A stretch of DNA of 64,000 bases, taken from Paenisporosarcina antarctica. GTDB lineage: Bacteria; Bacillota; Bacilli; Bacillales_A; Planococcaceae. Below are positions 1 through 7,461 of this stretch, piece by piece. Within the stretch, counting starts at the first letter, position 1. The number at the start of each line of letters is the position of its first letter. The stretch covers positions 1,928,001 to 1,992,000 of the forward strand of contig NZ_CP038015.1 of NCBI RefSeq assembly GCF_004367585.1. The letters run 5' to 3'. A model generated the notes under the pieces. The model did not search any database. It saw only the letters and a list, made by a program, of their open reading frames with translations, and was not told where the DNA came from. A program made the position numbers and the translations under genes.

Positions 1-198
<198 letters not shown>

Positions 199-242
199 TC
201 ATTTGTTAAAAAAATTCAACTAGAAATCCATTTTTTAACATT

Positions 243-338
243 TTATAGGTCTGGTGCTAAAAACACCCAATACAGTGCTCCCCATACAATGCCCATGACT
301 AGTATAAGAATAAATAGTTTGGAGTTGTTGCTTTTCAT
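243..338 (-). CDS. 31-residue single-pass membrane peptide, translationally coupled to lysA
   Basis: This is a short reading frame of 31 codons plus TAA. Its ATG overlaps the lysA TGA in an ATGA arrangement. The product starts MKSNNSKLF and then has one hydrophobic stretch from about residue 9 to 28, ending APDL. That is the layout of a tiny inner-membrane protein with a positive N-terminus and a short tail. No strong Shine-Dalgarno sequence is seen, so translation would depend on coupling to lysA. I do not recognise a family. The hydrophobic run, clean overlap and absence of other coding potential support it, but a chance ORF remains possible. Confidence 0.45.
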   Translation of the reverse strand: MKSNNSKLFILILVMGIVWGALYWVFLAPDL

Positions 339-1663
339 GATTGCATACCCATATTCTCGCCTTGTAAAGAACAGTCTAATCTTACCAGATCTTCGTAAGT
401 TTCACGTTTAATTACTATACGATGTTGTCCTTGCTCAACGAAAATAACAGCTGGTCGTGGGAGTCGATTGTAGTTACTAGCCATCGAATACCCATATGCG
501 CCTGTACAGAAAATAGCTAGCGTATCTCCCGCTTCAACTTTAGGTAAAGAAATTTTTTCAATCAACTTGTCACCAGATTCACAACATTTTCCGGCAACCG
601 TATATGTTGTTGTTGAATCAAAATTCATTTTATTTGCAACCGCTGCGTCATATTTCGCTTGATATAAAGCTGGACGAATGTTGTCAGACATTCCACCATC
701 AACGGCGAGATAATTTGTTAATCCTGGAACTTCTTTTTGAGAACCAATTTTATACAAAGTTATACCTGCGTCTCCAACTAGGGAACGACCAGGTTCAATC
801 CAAATTTCGGGCATTGGGTAATTTTCCTGACCAATTTCTAATTGAATAGACTTGATCATATCTTCAACATAAATTTCAGGTTTAAGTGGTTTGTCTTCTT
901 CAGTGTAGCGAATACCAAAACCGCCACCTAAATTTAGGACTGAACAAATAAAACCGGATTTTGTTTTCCAGTCAAGCATTTTAACAATTAATTTTTTGGC
1001 CGCCAATGAAAAGGCCGCAGTATCAAAAATTTGGGACCCAATATGACAATGCATACCTAGCAAACTGATGTATGAATCATCTTTAACTGATTGGAACGCT
1101 TGATCCGCTTGCCCATTGTGCAAGTCAAATCCGAATTTCGAATCAGCTTGTCCAGTTGTAATATAGTCATGCGTATGAGCTTCAATACCAGGAGTTACGC
1201 GTAGTAATATATTAATATTTACTTTTTTATACTTTGTCAATCTCTTTAGCTGTTCAATTTCGTGAAAATTATCGACAACAATACAGCCAATTGCTGAATC
1301 GAGTGCGAAAATTAACTCCTCGTCACTTTTATTATTGCCATGAAAATGAATACGTTCAACGGGATAACCTGCACGAATAGCCGTAAATAATTCTCCTCCA
1401 GAAACTACATCTAAAGATAGACCTTCATCAGCAGCAAGTTGATACATTGCGATACTTGAAAAAGCTTTACTTGCATACGCTACCTGAGCTTGAACACCAG
1501 CTCGCTCAAATGTTTGAACGAATGCTCTCGCTCGTTCTTTTATTAACGCTGTATCGTAAACAAATAAAGGCGTTCCATACGTTTTTGCTAATGTCACTGC
1601 GGACGTTCCGCCAATTGTTAGTTGTCCATGTTCGTCCACAGACTGTGTTCCATATAAGTGCAT
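335..1663 (-). CDS. lysA: Diaminopimelate decarboxylase
   Basis: LysA is a PLP enzyme that decarboxylates meso-diaminopimelate to L-lysine, the last step of lysine biosynthesis in the cytosol. The fold-type III (alanine racemase-like) barrel is clear: the PLP lysine lies in VAYASKAF near residue 63, followed by HFHGNNKS, a glycine-rich phosphate loop LNLGGGFGIRY, the EPGRSLVG motif and the catalytic C-terminal CCESGD segment. Length of about 442 residues is normal. Three ATGs occur in tandem; the third is chosen because it is eight bases from GGGAG, and a start six bases upstream is equally plausible. The gene follows spoVAF on the same strand after about 70 bases, as in B. subtilis. Confidence 0.95.
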   Translation of the reverse strand: MHLYGTQSVDEHGQLTIGGTSAVTLAKTYGTPLFVYDTALIKERARAFVQTFERAGVQAQVAYASKAFSSIAMYQLAADEGLSLDVVSGGELFTAIRAGYPVERIHFHGNNKSDEELIFALDSAIGCIVVDNFHEIEQLKRLTKYKKVNINILLRVTPGIEAHTHDYITTGQADSKFGFDLHNGQADQAFQSVKDDSYISLLGMHCHIGSQIFDTAAFSLAAKKLIVKMLDWKTKSGFICSVLNLGGGFGIRYTEEDKPLKPEIYVEDMIKSIQLEIGQENYPMPEIWIEPGRSLVGDAGITLYKIGSQKEVPGLTNYLAVDGGMSDNIRPALYQAKYDAAVANKMNFDSTTTYTVAGKCCESGDKLIEKISLPKVEAGDTLAIFCTGAYGYSMASNYNRLPRPAVIFVEQGQHRIVIKRETYEDLVRLDCSLQGENMGMQS

Positions 1664-1734
1664 CATCATCTCTCCCAGTAGTTTTTCAATATATGAACTT
1701 TACCATAGGAAAAGACTCTGATGCAATGGAGGGA

Positions 1735-3189
1735 TTATGAACGTTTGCGATTAGGTGAATGTGTAACGAAAGGTCTAAGTGCTCCATTAGAAGAAGGGAA
1801 GCGAATCATAATTCGAGCTAACGCTTTAGGGAAGAACGGTACCAGCGGCCATAAGTAAGGTACCCCCATTGGTTTAATTGAGACTAAATACATAAATATT
1901 AATAAAATTCCTATGAAAAAGCCATTGGTCCCAAATGTTGCTGTAGCAATCAGAAGCATATTCATAAATATTTTAATAGCCACTCCTAATTCATAAGATG
2001 GTAAAGAAAAGGTTAAAATAGCTGCAACAGCTGAATACAGCACCACTTCTGGTATGAATAACCCAACATCAATTGCAATTTGACCAATAATAATTGCCGC
2101 AACTAAACCCATCGCTGTAGAAAGAGGTGTAGGTGTATGAATAGCTGCAAGCCTTAAAAATTCAAGACCTAAACTCGCAAAAATTATTTGAAGAAAGATT
2201 GGAACTTCTCCAATCTCTTTTGGACCAATAAAAGTCATAAATTGTGGGACATGTCCTGATTCTTTCACAAGTAAATACCAAAATGGTAAGAATAATAAAC
2301 TTAAGAAGAATCCTGATAAACGCATCATTCGCACGAATGTTCCAACCAATGGTGCTTGACGAAATTCTTCTGCATGTTGCAAATGGTGAAAAATCGTTGT
2401 TGGAACCAAAATGACCGAGGGAGATGTATCCACCATAATGGCAATATGCCCTTCTAATAAATGTGCAGCACATATATCTGCTCGCTCTGTATAACGCACG
2501 AAAGGAACAGGATGGAATTTTTGCTTAAATATCCATTCTTCTAGCGCTTTATCTGCCATTGTTAACCCATCATGATGGATTTTTTCCATACGTTTGCGAA
2601 GGAATTCGATATGCTGTTCATTTGCAAGACCTTTTACATATGCGATGACCGTATCCGTTTGGCCACGTGTAGAAATTTTAGTTAATTCAAAACGAAGAGA
2701 TACATCGCGAATTCTTCTTCGAACTAATGCAGTATTTTGTAAAATATTTTCGGTAAAACCATCGCGGGAACCTCGTATTACTTTCTCATTGTCAGGTTCT
2801 TCGGGTTGTCTCCCTGGATACGAACGAACATCGATGGTGAAAACATAACCATCAGACGTCACAATACCTAGCTGGCCGCTTAATACTGCAGACAGCCAGG
2901 CATCTTTAGAGTCATAGATAGTCACCGAATGATAGGGGAAATAACTATTCATCGCTTCGATTTCATTGATATCGGCTTTCCGTTTCACTTGAGCTTGCGT
3001 GCTCTGAGTTAAGGTTAATATTTGTGTAAGCATCATCGAATCAATTAAACCATTCATATAGACAAGTAATGAAGGAATCGACCAAATATGTGCATGTTTA
3101 ACACCTACATCAAAACTTTCCCCTTTTCCAAACTTTGAATAAACAAAGGATTCAGCATCATGAATATCGGTGAAAAGTGATTGATTTAT
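1735..3189 (-). CDS. spoVAF: SpoVAF-type spore germination protein (GerA family A-subunit-like)
   Basis: SpoVAF is a forespore membrane protein related to the GerAA/GerKA germinant receptor subunits and is made under sigma-G. The soluble N-terminal region contains RSYPGRQPEEPD and GSRDGFTENI, then PFVRYTERAD and VDTSPSVIL. About five hydrophobic segments follow in the C-terminal half, with IHTPTPLSTAMG between them. From the first ATG (3057) the protein would have 440 residues and lack a conserved N-terminus. The frame stays open upstream and encodes GKGESFDVGVKHAHIW, which looks genuine. No ATG, GTG or TTG exists there; AAAGGATGG precedes an ATA at 3189 that overlaps the sigF TAA, giving 484 residues, near the usual 490. 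The start is therefore inferred. Confidence 0.85.
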   Translation of the reverse strand: MNQSLFTDIHDAESFVYSKFGKGESFDVGVKHAHIWSIPSLLVYMNGLIDSMMLTQILTLTQSTQAQVKRKADINEIEAMNSYFPYHSVTIYDSKDAWLSAVLSGQLGIVTSDGYVFTIDVRSYPGRQPEEPDNEKVIRGSRDGFTENILQNTALVRRRIRDVSLRFELTKISTRGQTDTVIAYVKGLANEQHIEFLRKRMEKIHHDGLTMADKALEEWIFKQKFHPVPFVRYTERADICAAHLLEGHIAIMVDTSPSVILVPTTIFHHLQHAEEFRQAPLVGTFVRMMRLSGFFLSLLFLPFWYLLVKESGHVPQFMTFIGPKEIGEVPIFLQIIFASLGLEFLRLAAIHTPTPLSTAMGLVAAIIIGQIAIDVGLFIPEVVLYSAVAAILTFSLPSYELGVAIKIFMNMLLIATATFGTNGFFIGILLIFMYLVSIKPMGVPYLWPLVPFFPKALARIMIRFPSSNGALRPFVTHSPNRKRS

Positions 3190-3968
3190 TGAAATCCATC
3201 CTTTAATGTCGCTTGATTAGGCAACATCCAACTTTTAAGTTGCTTAAGTATTTTCTTCTCTAAACGGGATACTTGCACTTGCGAAATTCCAAGTCTTTCA
3301 GCAATGTCGCTTTGCGTACAATCTAAGTAGTAGCGCAAATATATAATTGTTTGTTCTCGTTTTCCTAACCTTGATAAAATATCTCGCAATGGAATATGAT
3401 CAAATGACCTCTCTGAGCGTTCGTCACGCAACTGATCCATTAGTGTTAGTGCATCACCTTCACTCTCGAAAAGCTGCTCATGTAATGACGCAGGATCTCT
3501 CAGAGCATCTGATGCCAACACGAGTTCATCCATTGTGACATCGAGCTTTATTGCAAGCTCAGTTAACGTTGGTTGACGCTCATGAAGTCGGATAAAATCA
3601 TCAGTGGCATGACGAATTTTAAAGCTAAGTTCTCTAATTGATCGACTTACCTTTACCATTCCATCGTCCCGTAAAAACCGTTGAATTTCCCCAATAATCA
3701 TCGGAACTGCATATGTTGAAAATTTCACTTCATAAGACAAATCAAATTTATCTACTGACTTCATTAATCCGATACAGCCTATTTGAAATAAATCTTCTAA
3801 ATCCGCCCCCCGTGATGCGAATCGTTGAACGATTGACCAGACAAGTCGTGTATTACCTTCTATCATGGTTTGTCTAGCTATTTTGTCTCCTTCTTGAGAC
3901 AGAAAGATCAATTCTCGCATTTTTTCTTGAGTCAACAACACGGATTGTTGTCCAATAGGCGTACTCAT
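3186..3968 (-). CDS. sigF: Forespore RNA polymerase sigma factor sigma-F
   Basis: Sigma-F directs the first forespore-specific transcription after asymmetric division. At 260 residues it matches the family. Region 2 is seen in GADLEDLFQIGCIGLMKSVD and in YEVKFSTYAVPMIIGEIQRF; region 4 carries the helix-turn-helix TQSDIAERLGISQVQVSRLE. The ATG overlaps the spoIIAB TGA as ATGA, so translation is coupled and the three proteins are made together from the spoIIA operon. SpoIIAB holds sigma-F inactive until unphosphorylated SpoIIAA releases it. The stop overlaps the apparent spoVAF start. The C-terminus has a few extra residues compared with the B. subtilis protein of 255. Confidence 0.97.
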   Translation of the reverse strand: MSTPIGQQSVLLTQEKMRELIFLSQEGDKIARQTMIEGNTRLVWSIVQRFASRGADLEDLFQIGCIGLMKSVDKFDLSYEVKFSTYAVPMIIGEIQRFLRDDGMVKVSRSIRELSFKIRHATDDFIRLHERQPTLTELAIKLDVTMDELVLASDALRDPASLHEQLFESEGDALTLMDQLRDERSERSFDHIPLRDILSRLGKREQTIIYLRYYLDCTQSDIAERLGISQVQVSRLEKKILKQLKSWMLPNQATLKDGFQ

Positions 3969-4417
3969 CGTTCACCTAGAACGAAGTTAGATTGTACAGG
4001 TAAAAATTCTTTTGTAAAGGTAATCGCAGTTCCTTTCTGAGGCTCTGACCATACCGCCAAATGATCCGCAAAACTTTCCATAATAGTGAAGCCCATACCA
4101 GAACGTTCACTTTCTGGCTTTGATGTATAAAGAGGTTCCATCGCTTGTTCAATGTTTGGAATTCCTCGTCCTTCATCGCTTATCGTCATTGTAATGGTTT
4201 GTCCATTCCGTTTTGCTCTAATTGTGACAATTCCTTCGCCATCTTCGTCATAGCCATGAATAATGGCATTCGTAACCGCTTCTGAAACTATTGTTTTAAA
4301 CTCACCTAACTCATCAATTGTTGGGTCTAGAGATGCAATAAAACTCGTCATCACCATTCGTGCTAGACCCTCATTTTCACTTATGGCAATAAACGATAAC
4401 GTCATTTCATTGTCCAT
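3965..4417 (-). CDS. spoIIAB: Anti-sigma-F factor and SpoIIAA kinase
   Basis: SpoIIAB binds and inhibits sigma-F in the predivisional cell and mother cell, and also phosphorylates the anti-anti-sigma factor SpoIIAA. The 150-residue protein shows the GHKL ATPase motifs: an N-box EAVTNAIIHGY, the G1 box SDEGRGIP and a later SGMGFTIM glycine box. Its start, MDNEMTLSF, aligns with the known N-terminus. The reading frame begins eleven bases inside spoIIAA and its stop overlaps sigF, an arrangement that keeps the three products in fixed ratio. No missing key residue was noticed. Confidence 0.96.
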   Translation of the reverse strand: MDNEMTLSFIAISENEGLARMVMTSFIASLDPTIDELGEFKTIVSEAVTNAIIHGYDEDGEGIVTIRAKRNGQTITMTISDEGRGIPNIEQAMEPLYTSKPESERSGMGFTIMESFADHLAVWSEPQKGTAITFTKEFLPVQSNFVLGER

Positions 4418-4763
4418 TGAGAATGCCCCCTAATTGTGCGATCGTTTCTTCTTCTGTTGTTGTCCACACATATGAACCTAATCCGGAATATTGAAAGATT
4501 TTCTTCATCGTTTCGGAAGGATGTAAAATGACTGTTTGTCCATTAGAAGGAACAAAGTCTCTCATTCTCCCTAAAATTAGTCCAATTCCTGCACTGTCCA
4601 TAAAATTCAAATCTTGTAAGTTCCATATGATGGCACGAAGCGTTCCACTGTATAAAGTCTGTGAAATTTCGTCACGGATCATTTGTGTAGCATGATGGTC
4701 AAGCTCACCTTTTAAACGAATAATAGCAATGCCGTCTTCGACAAATAGTAGTTGATGTTTCAT
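4407..4763 (-). CDS. spoIIAA: Anti-anti-sigma-F factor
   Basis: SpoIIAA is the STAS-domain antagonist that frees sigma-F from SpoIIAB when it is dephosphorylated by SpoIIE. The phosphorylatable serine lies in NFMDSAGIGLILGRM at about residue 57, the classic STAS signature, and the 118-residue length is standard. It is the first gene of the spoIIA operon. A strong AAGGAGGAG ribosome binding site lies about eight bases before the ATG, and a SigH-type promoter lies just upstream. In B. subtilis dacF precedes this gene and can be cotranscribed with it; here no dacF is present. Confidence 0.96.
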   Translation of the reverse strand: MKHQLLFVEDGIAIIRLKGELDHHATQMIRDEISQTLYSGTLRAIIWNLQDLNFMDSAGIGLILGRMRDFVPSNGQTVILHPSETMKKIFQYSGLGSYVWTTTEEETIAQLGGILNGQ

Positions 4764-4785
4764 CTAGTAACTCCTCCTTTCCGTG

Positions 4786-4816
4786 ACTATTCGAGGTGAG
4801 CTTCAATAATTCCTTG
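4786..4816 (-). promoter_or_regulatory. Sigma-H-type promoter of the spoIIA operon
   Basis: Reading the minus strand, AAGGAATTA (4815 to 4807) is followed about 14 bases later by CGAATAG, which fits the sigma-H consensus of an AGGA-type -35 and a GAAT-type -10. It ends roughly 25 bases before the spoIIAA start. In B. subtilis the spoIIA operon is transcribed by sigma-H with Spo0A activation, so the function is expected. I did not identify a convincing Spo0A box (TGTCGAA-like), although TGTCGAT occurs about 30 bases further upstream. Confidence 0.6.
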
Positions 4817-5100
4817 TCACTGACAATTAAAGGTAAAACATCTTATTTATCGACATAAATCGCAATATTCTATTCGCTATTAGTATGGAAAATCTTTCAT
4901 CTATTTAAACATCAATAATAAAAAGGTTTTACTTTTTAGAATAAAATTTGAAATTACTTTTTGACCAATTCTTAAAATGAGCGACAACATTTCACAAACA
5001 CAACTGACACTTCAATAACGTCTCATTAGCTATGCAACAATTGATAGAACATGTTTCCAGGTCACGTTCAGACTCCTTCCCTGCTGCACCTTTGTATATA

Positions 5101-5150
5101 GAAAAAAGAGGTGGGCTTGTGACTGTGTCACGTAGCTCACCTCTCTTTTC
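5101..5150 (-). terminator. Long two-part hairpin with T-tract
   Basis: The outer stem pairs 5107-5117 with 5134-5144 (eleven pairs, one G-U). An inner stem pairs GTGAC at 5119-5123 with GTCAC at 5127-5131. On the minus strand the outer arm runs straight into six T residues, as in a Rho-independent terminator. No confident gene lies immediately upstream on that strand, so it may end a small RNA or the small ORF at 5312-5479. Confidence 0.6.
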
Positions 5151-5311
5151 AGATCATCTTGCGTCGGGTGTCCGGCCTTCTCTCCATCATACCTTGAACG
5201 CTCCCAGTTAACTTTATTTGGTTTACTAGAGAATTGATACTTTCTTTTATGTAGAATACTTGGCCGAAGATAATACTTTGGCCTCTTCCTGCATATTATA
5301 TTTTCATGATT

Positions 5312-5479
5312 TTAATTAACACTCCCTTTAGGGAAATACAAACAGTGACTTTTATTAATACCCATTACTCTCACAGGCTTATTAATAAAATTCAGGCATC
5401 TTTCTTGATTTGCTTGGTTCAATGAATGTGACGATTCACTAGTAAAACAAATTTGCTCTTTTGTTATTTTAATTTTCAT
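5312..5479 (-). CDS. Possible 55-residue hypothetical protein
   Basis: The frame of 55 codons begins MKIKITKEQICF and ends FPKGSVN before TAA. It is basic with three cysteines and has no hydrophobic membrane segment. It has no good ribosome binding site (the bases before the ATG read AAACTCCC), which weakens the case. In its favour, it stays open for 56 codons in AT-rich DNA, and a terminator-like hairpin lies about 160 bases downstream. I do not recognise a family. It could be a relic of a longer gene or a chance frame. Confidence 0.25.
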   Translation of the reverse strand: MKIKITKEQICFTSESSHSLNQANQERCLNFINKPVRVMGINKSHCLYFPKGSVN

Positions 5480-5664
5480 GGGAGTTTAATAAGAAATAGA
5501 TTCATCATTTATCAGCTAAATAATCTTCAAGTAAGACGAAAAAGCGATTTGGGCTTTATTTCTTTTCCAACATAGAGCAAATAATTACATCCAAAAGCTC
5601 CTTTGCAAAATGTTGAATATAATATAAATAATCTTATTTTAGACTGAACAATGGGAGTGAAATA

Positions 5665-7110
5665 ATGGGAGCAATAAATGGGAAGGAATTAATTGACCGT
5701 TTAGACCAACTGAATGCCGAAATATGGTTTGATGGAGAAAGGATCACTGGAAAGATTTCAGAGCATCCTGCTTTTAAGGGTATTCTGGAGACAAAAGCAT
5801 CTTTGTATGACCTGCAGCTGGAGCCCCGTCTTTTAAACGAATTGACATTTATTTCACCTGATACCAATGAACCCATAGGAATTTCTTATTTGCAACCTAA
5901 AACAAAAGAAGATTTAGTAAAGAGAAGAACAATGATGGAGCATTGGGCAAGACAGACCAAAGGGATGGTGGGGAGAAGTCCAGATTATCTAAACTCAGTT
6001 ATAATGGGTTTTGCATCTTCTGCTCCATTTTTAAAGGGAAAGGAAAAGTGTTTTCCCGAGAACATCCATAATATTTACGAAACAGCCATGAGTAAAGACT
6101 TAACATTCACTCACACATTTGTACCCCCCCAAGTGAACCGTTCATTATTTAATTATTCCTCCTCTAAGGAACCCATATCAGCTAAAGTGATTGAACAAAA
6201 CGAGCAAGGGTTAGTCATAAAAGGGGCACGTCTCCTGGCTACACAAGGAGGCTTAACTGATGAAGTCCTAGTTTTTAGTACCCCAAGTCTCTTCTTGCAA
6301 GAAGATGAATCATTTGCTTTCTCGATTCCTTCCAATACACCAGGATTAAAATTCATCTGCAGGGAATCTTTTGTTGGTGGGGATTCTGCTTTTAATCATC
6401 CACTTAGCTCGAGATTCGAAGAAATGGATTCTCTTGTTGTCTTTGATCATGTTCTAGTCCCATGGAACCGTGTATTCTATTATGGAAACATTGAAGCATC
6501 AGCCAACTTCTTGTTAAAAAGTTCCTTTCATTGTTTTGCATTACATCAAACCGTAACTAGACAAATTGTTAAGTCAGAATTCATGTTAGGTCTTGCTCAA
6601 CTAATTGTGGAGACCATCAACGTTGGCGAGTATCAGCATATTCATGAAAAGCTATCAGAATTCATCATTGGACTTGAAACGATGAAGGCTCTTCTTGAGA
6701 AATCTGAGCAAGATAGTAAATTAGATGAATTTGGGACGATGCGTCCTCATCTGATTCCTCTTCAAATTGCCAGTAATATCTTTCCCAAAATATATCCACG
6801 ATATTGTGAAATCATCCAATTAATCGGTGCCAGCGGTATGGTGACTTTACCCACTGAAAAAGCAATTAATTCTTCAATTGCCTCAGATATACACCAATAT
6901 CTTCAAGGCTCAACCAAAACGGCCGAGGAGCGAATAAAGGTATTTCGATTAGCATGGGATTTAACAATGAGTTCGTTTGGCACAAGACAAATTCAATACG
7001 AGCGGTACTTTTTTGGAGATCCTATTCGTTTATCAAGTGCACTTTATAATACGTACCCAAAGGAGCAATACGTAAAAACAGTCTGTGAATTTCTTGATAT
7101 AAAACATTAG
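5665..7110 (+). CDS. 4-hydroxyphenylacetate 3-hydroxylase (HpaB) family flavin monooxygenase
   Basis: The 481-residue protein has the length and layout of the HpaB / PvcC / YoaI group of FADH2-dependent monooxygenases, which hydroxylate phenolic substrates at the ortho position using reduced flavin from a separate reductase. Supporting segments are HWARQTKGMVGRSPDYLN, typical of the N-terminal domain, LVVFDHVLVPWNRVF in the middle, and LIGASGMVTLPTEKA near the C-terminus. GGGAGTG precedes the ATG. No flavin reductase or aromatic-pathway gene lies nearby, so the substrate is unknown. It is alone on the plus strand between two minus-strand operons, suggesting insertion. Family assignment is fairly sure; specific activity is not. 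Confidence 0.8.
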   Translation: MGAINGKELIDRLDQLNAEIWFDGERITGKISEHPAFKGILETKASLYDLQLEPRLLNELTFISPDTNEPIGISYLQPKTKEDLVKRRTMMEHWARQTKGMVGRSPDYLNSVIMGFASSAPFLKGKEKCFPENIHNIYETAMSKDLTFTHTFVPPQVNRSLFNYSSSKEPISAKVIEQNEQGLVIKGARLLATQGGLTDEVLVFSTPSLFLQEDESFAFSIPSNTPGLKFICRESFVGGDSAFNHPLSSRFEEMDSLVVFDHVLVPWNRVFYYGNIEASANFLLKSSFHCFALHQTVTRQIVKSEFMLGLAQLIVETINVGEYQHIHEKLSEFIIGLETMKALLEKSEQDSKLDEFGTMRPHLIPLQIASNIFPKIYPRYCEIIQLIGASGMVTLPTEKAINSSIASDIHQYLQGSTKTAEERIKVFRLAWDLTMSSFGTRQIQYERYFFGDPIRLSSALYNTYPKEQYVKTVCEFLDIKH

Positions 7111-7423
7111 GGTTAAATAGAGTTTTCTTATAGAGAATAGCTCGGAAGTTACCAACTCAACTTTTAATCGCACTCGCTTCTTCTTTTTTTTCGTTTGCGC
7201 AGCAATATTTCAGAAAATATACAGCTTTTGGTTGATTCTCTTTCCCTGACGTTCATCTCAATAGAGAAGTATATTTCAAGGGATCTTTTTTACCAAAATG
7301 AAAAGGAAGAAAGGCATCCGTATTTGAGCGACAAATTCTCATATTGGACGGTAAACTCCTGATAAATAGTTCACAATCGCCACGGACTCTCAAAAACCAG
7401 CTCAATGGACAATTAGGGCACGA
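7111..7423. other. Intergenic region between convergent hpaB-like gene and pdp
   Basis: About 310 bases separate the end of the HpaB-like gene from the pdp terminator. I see no convincing ORF, RNA gene or repeat here. No clear hairpin terminator for the HpaB-like gene was found immediately after its stop. Confidence 0.4.
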
Positions 7424-7456
7424 AAAAAAGCGATCTCCGGAGAGACCGCTTTTTTG
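7424..7456 (-). terminator. Terminator of the xerD-deoB-pdp cluster
   Basis: An inverted repeat built from AGCG-TCTCC and GGAGA-CGCT is flanked by A-runs on one side and T-runs on the other, so it can act on either strand. It starts a few bases after the pdp stop. Confidence 0.75.
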
Positions 7457-7461
7457 TTATA

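Larger units (their letters stand above)
4817..5664. other. Gene-poor region between spoIIAA and the hpaB-like gene
   Basis: This stretch of about 850 bases holds no confident protein gene. It contains a strong inverted repeat at 5101-5150, a short, relatively GC-rich segment at about 5150-5220, and one 55-codon reading frame on the minus strand at 5312-5479, each listed separately. In B. subtilis this position carries dacF and pupG; no trace of either is visible. Confidence 0.5.

Noticed and set aside
5040-5230. Riboswitch or T-box
   Set aside because: The hairpin and GC-rich patch recall leader RNAs, but no AGGGTGGNACCGCG-type T-box sequence or other known riboswitch core was found and no gene starts directly downstream.
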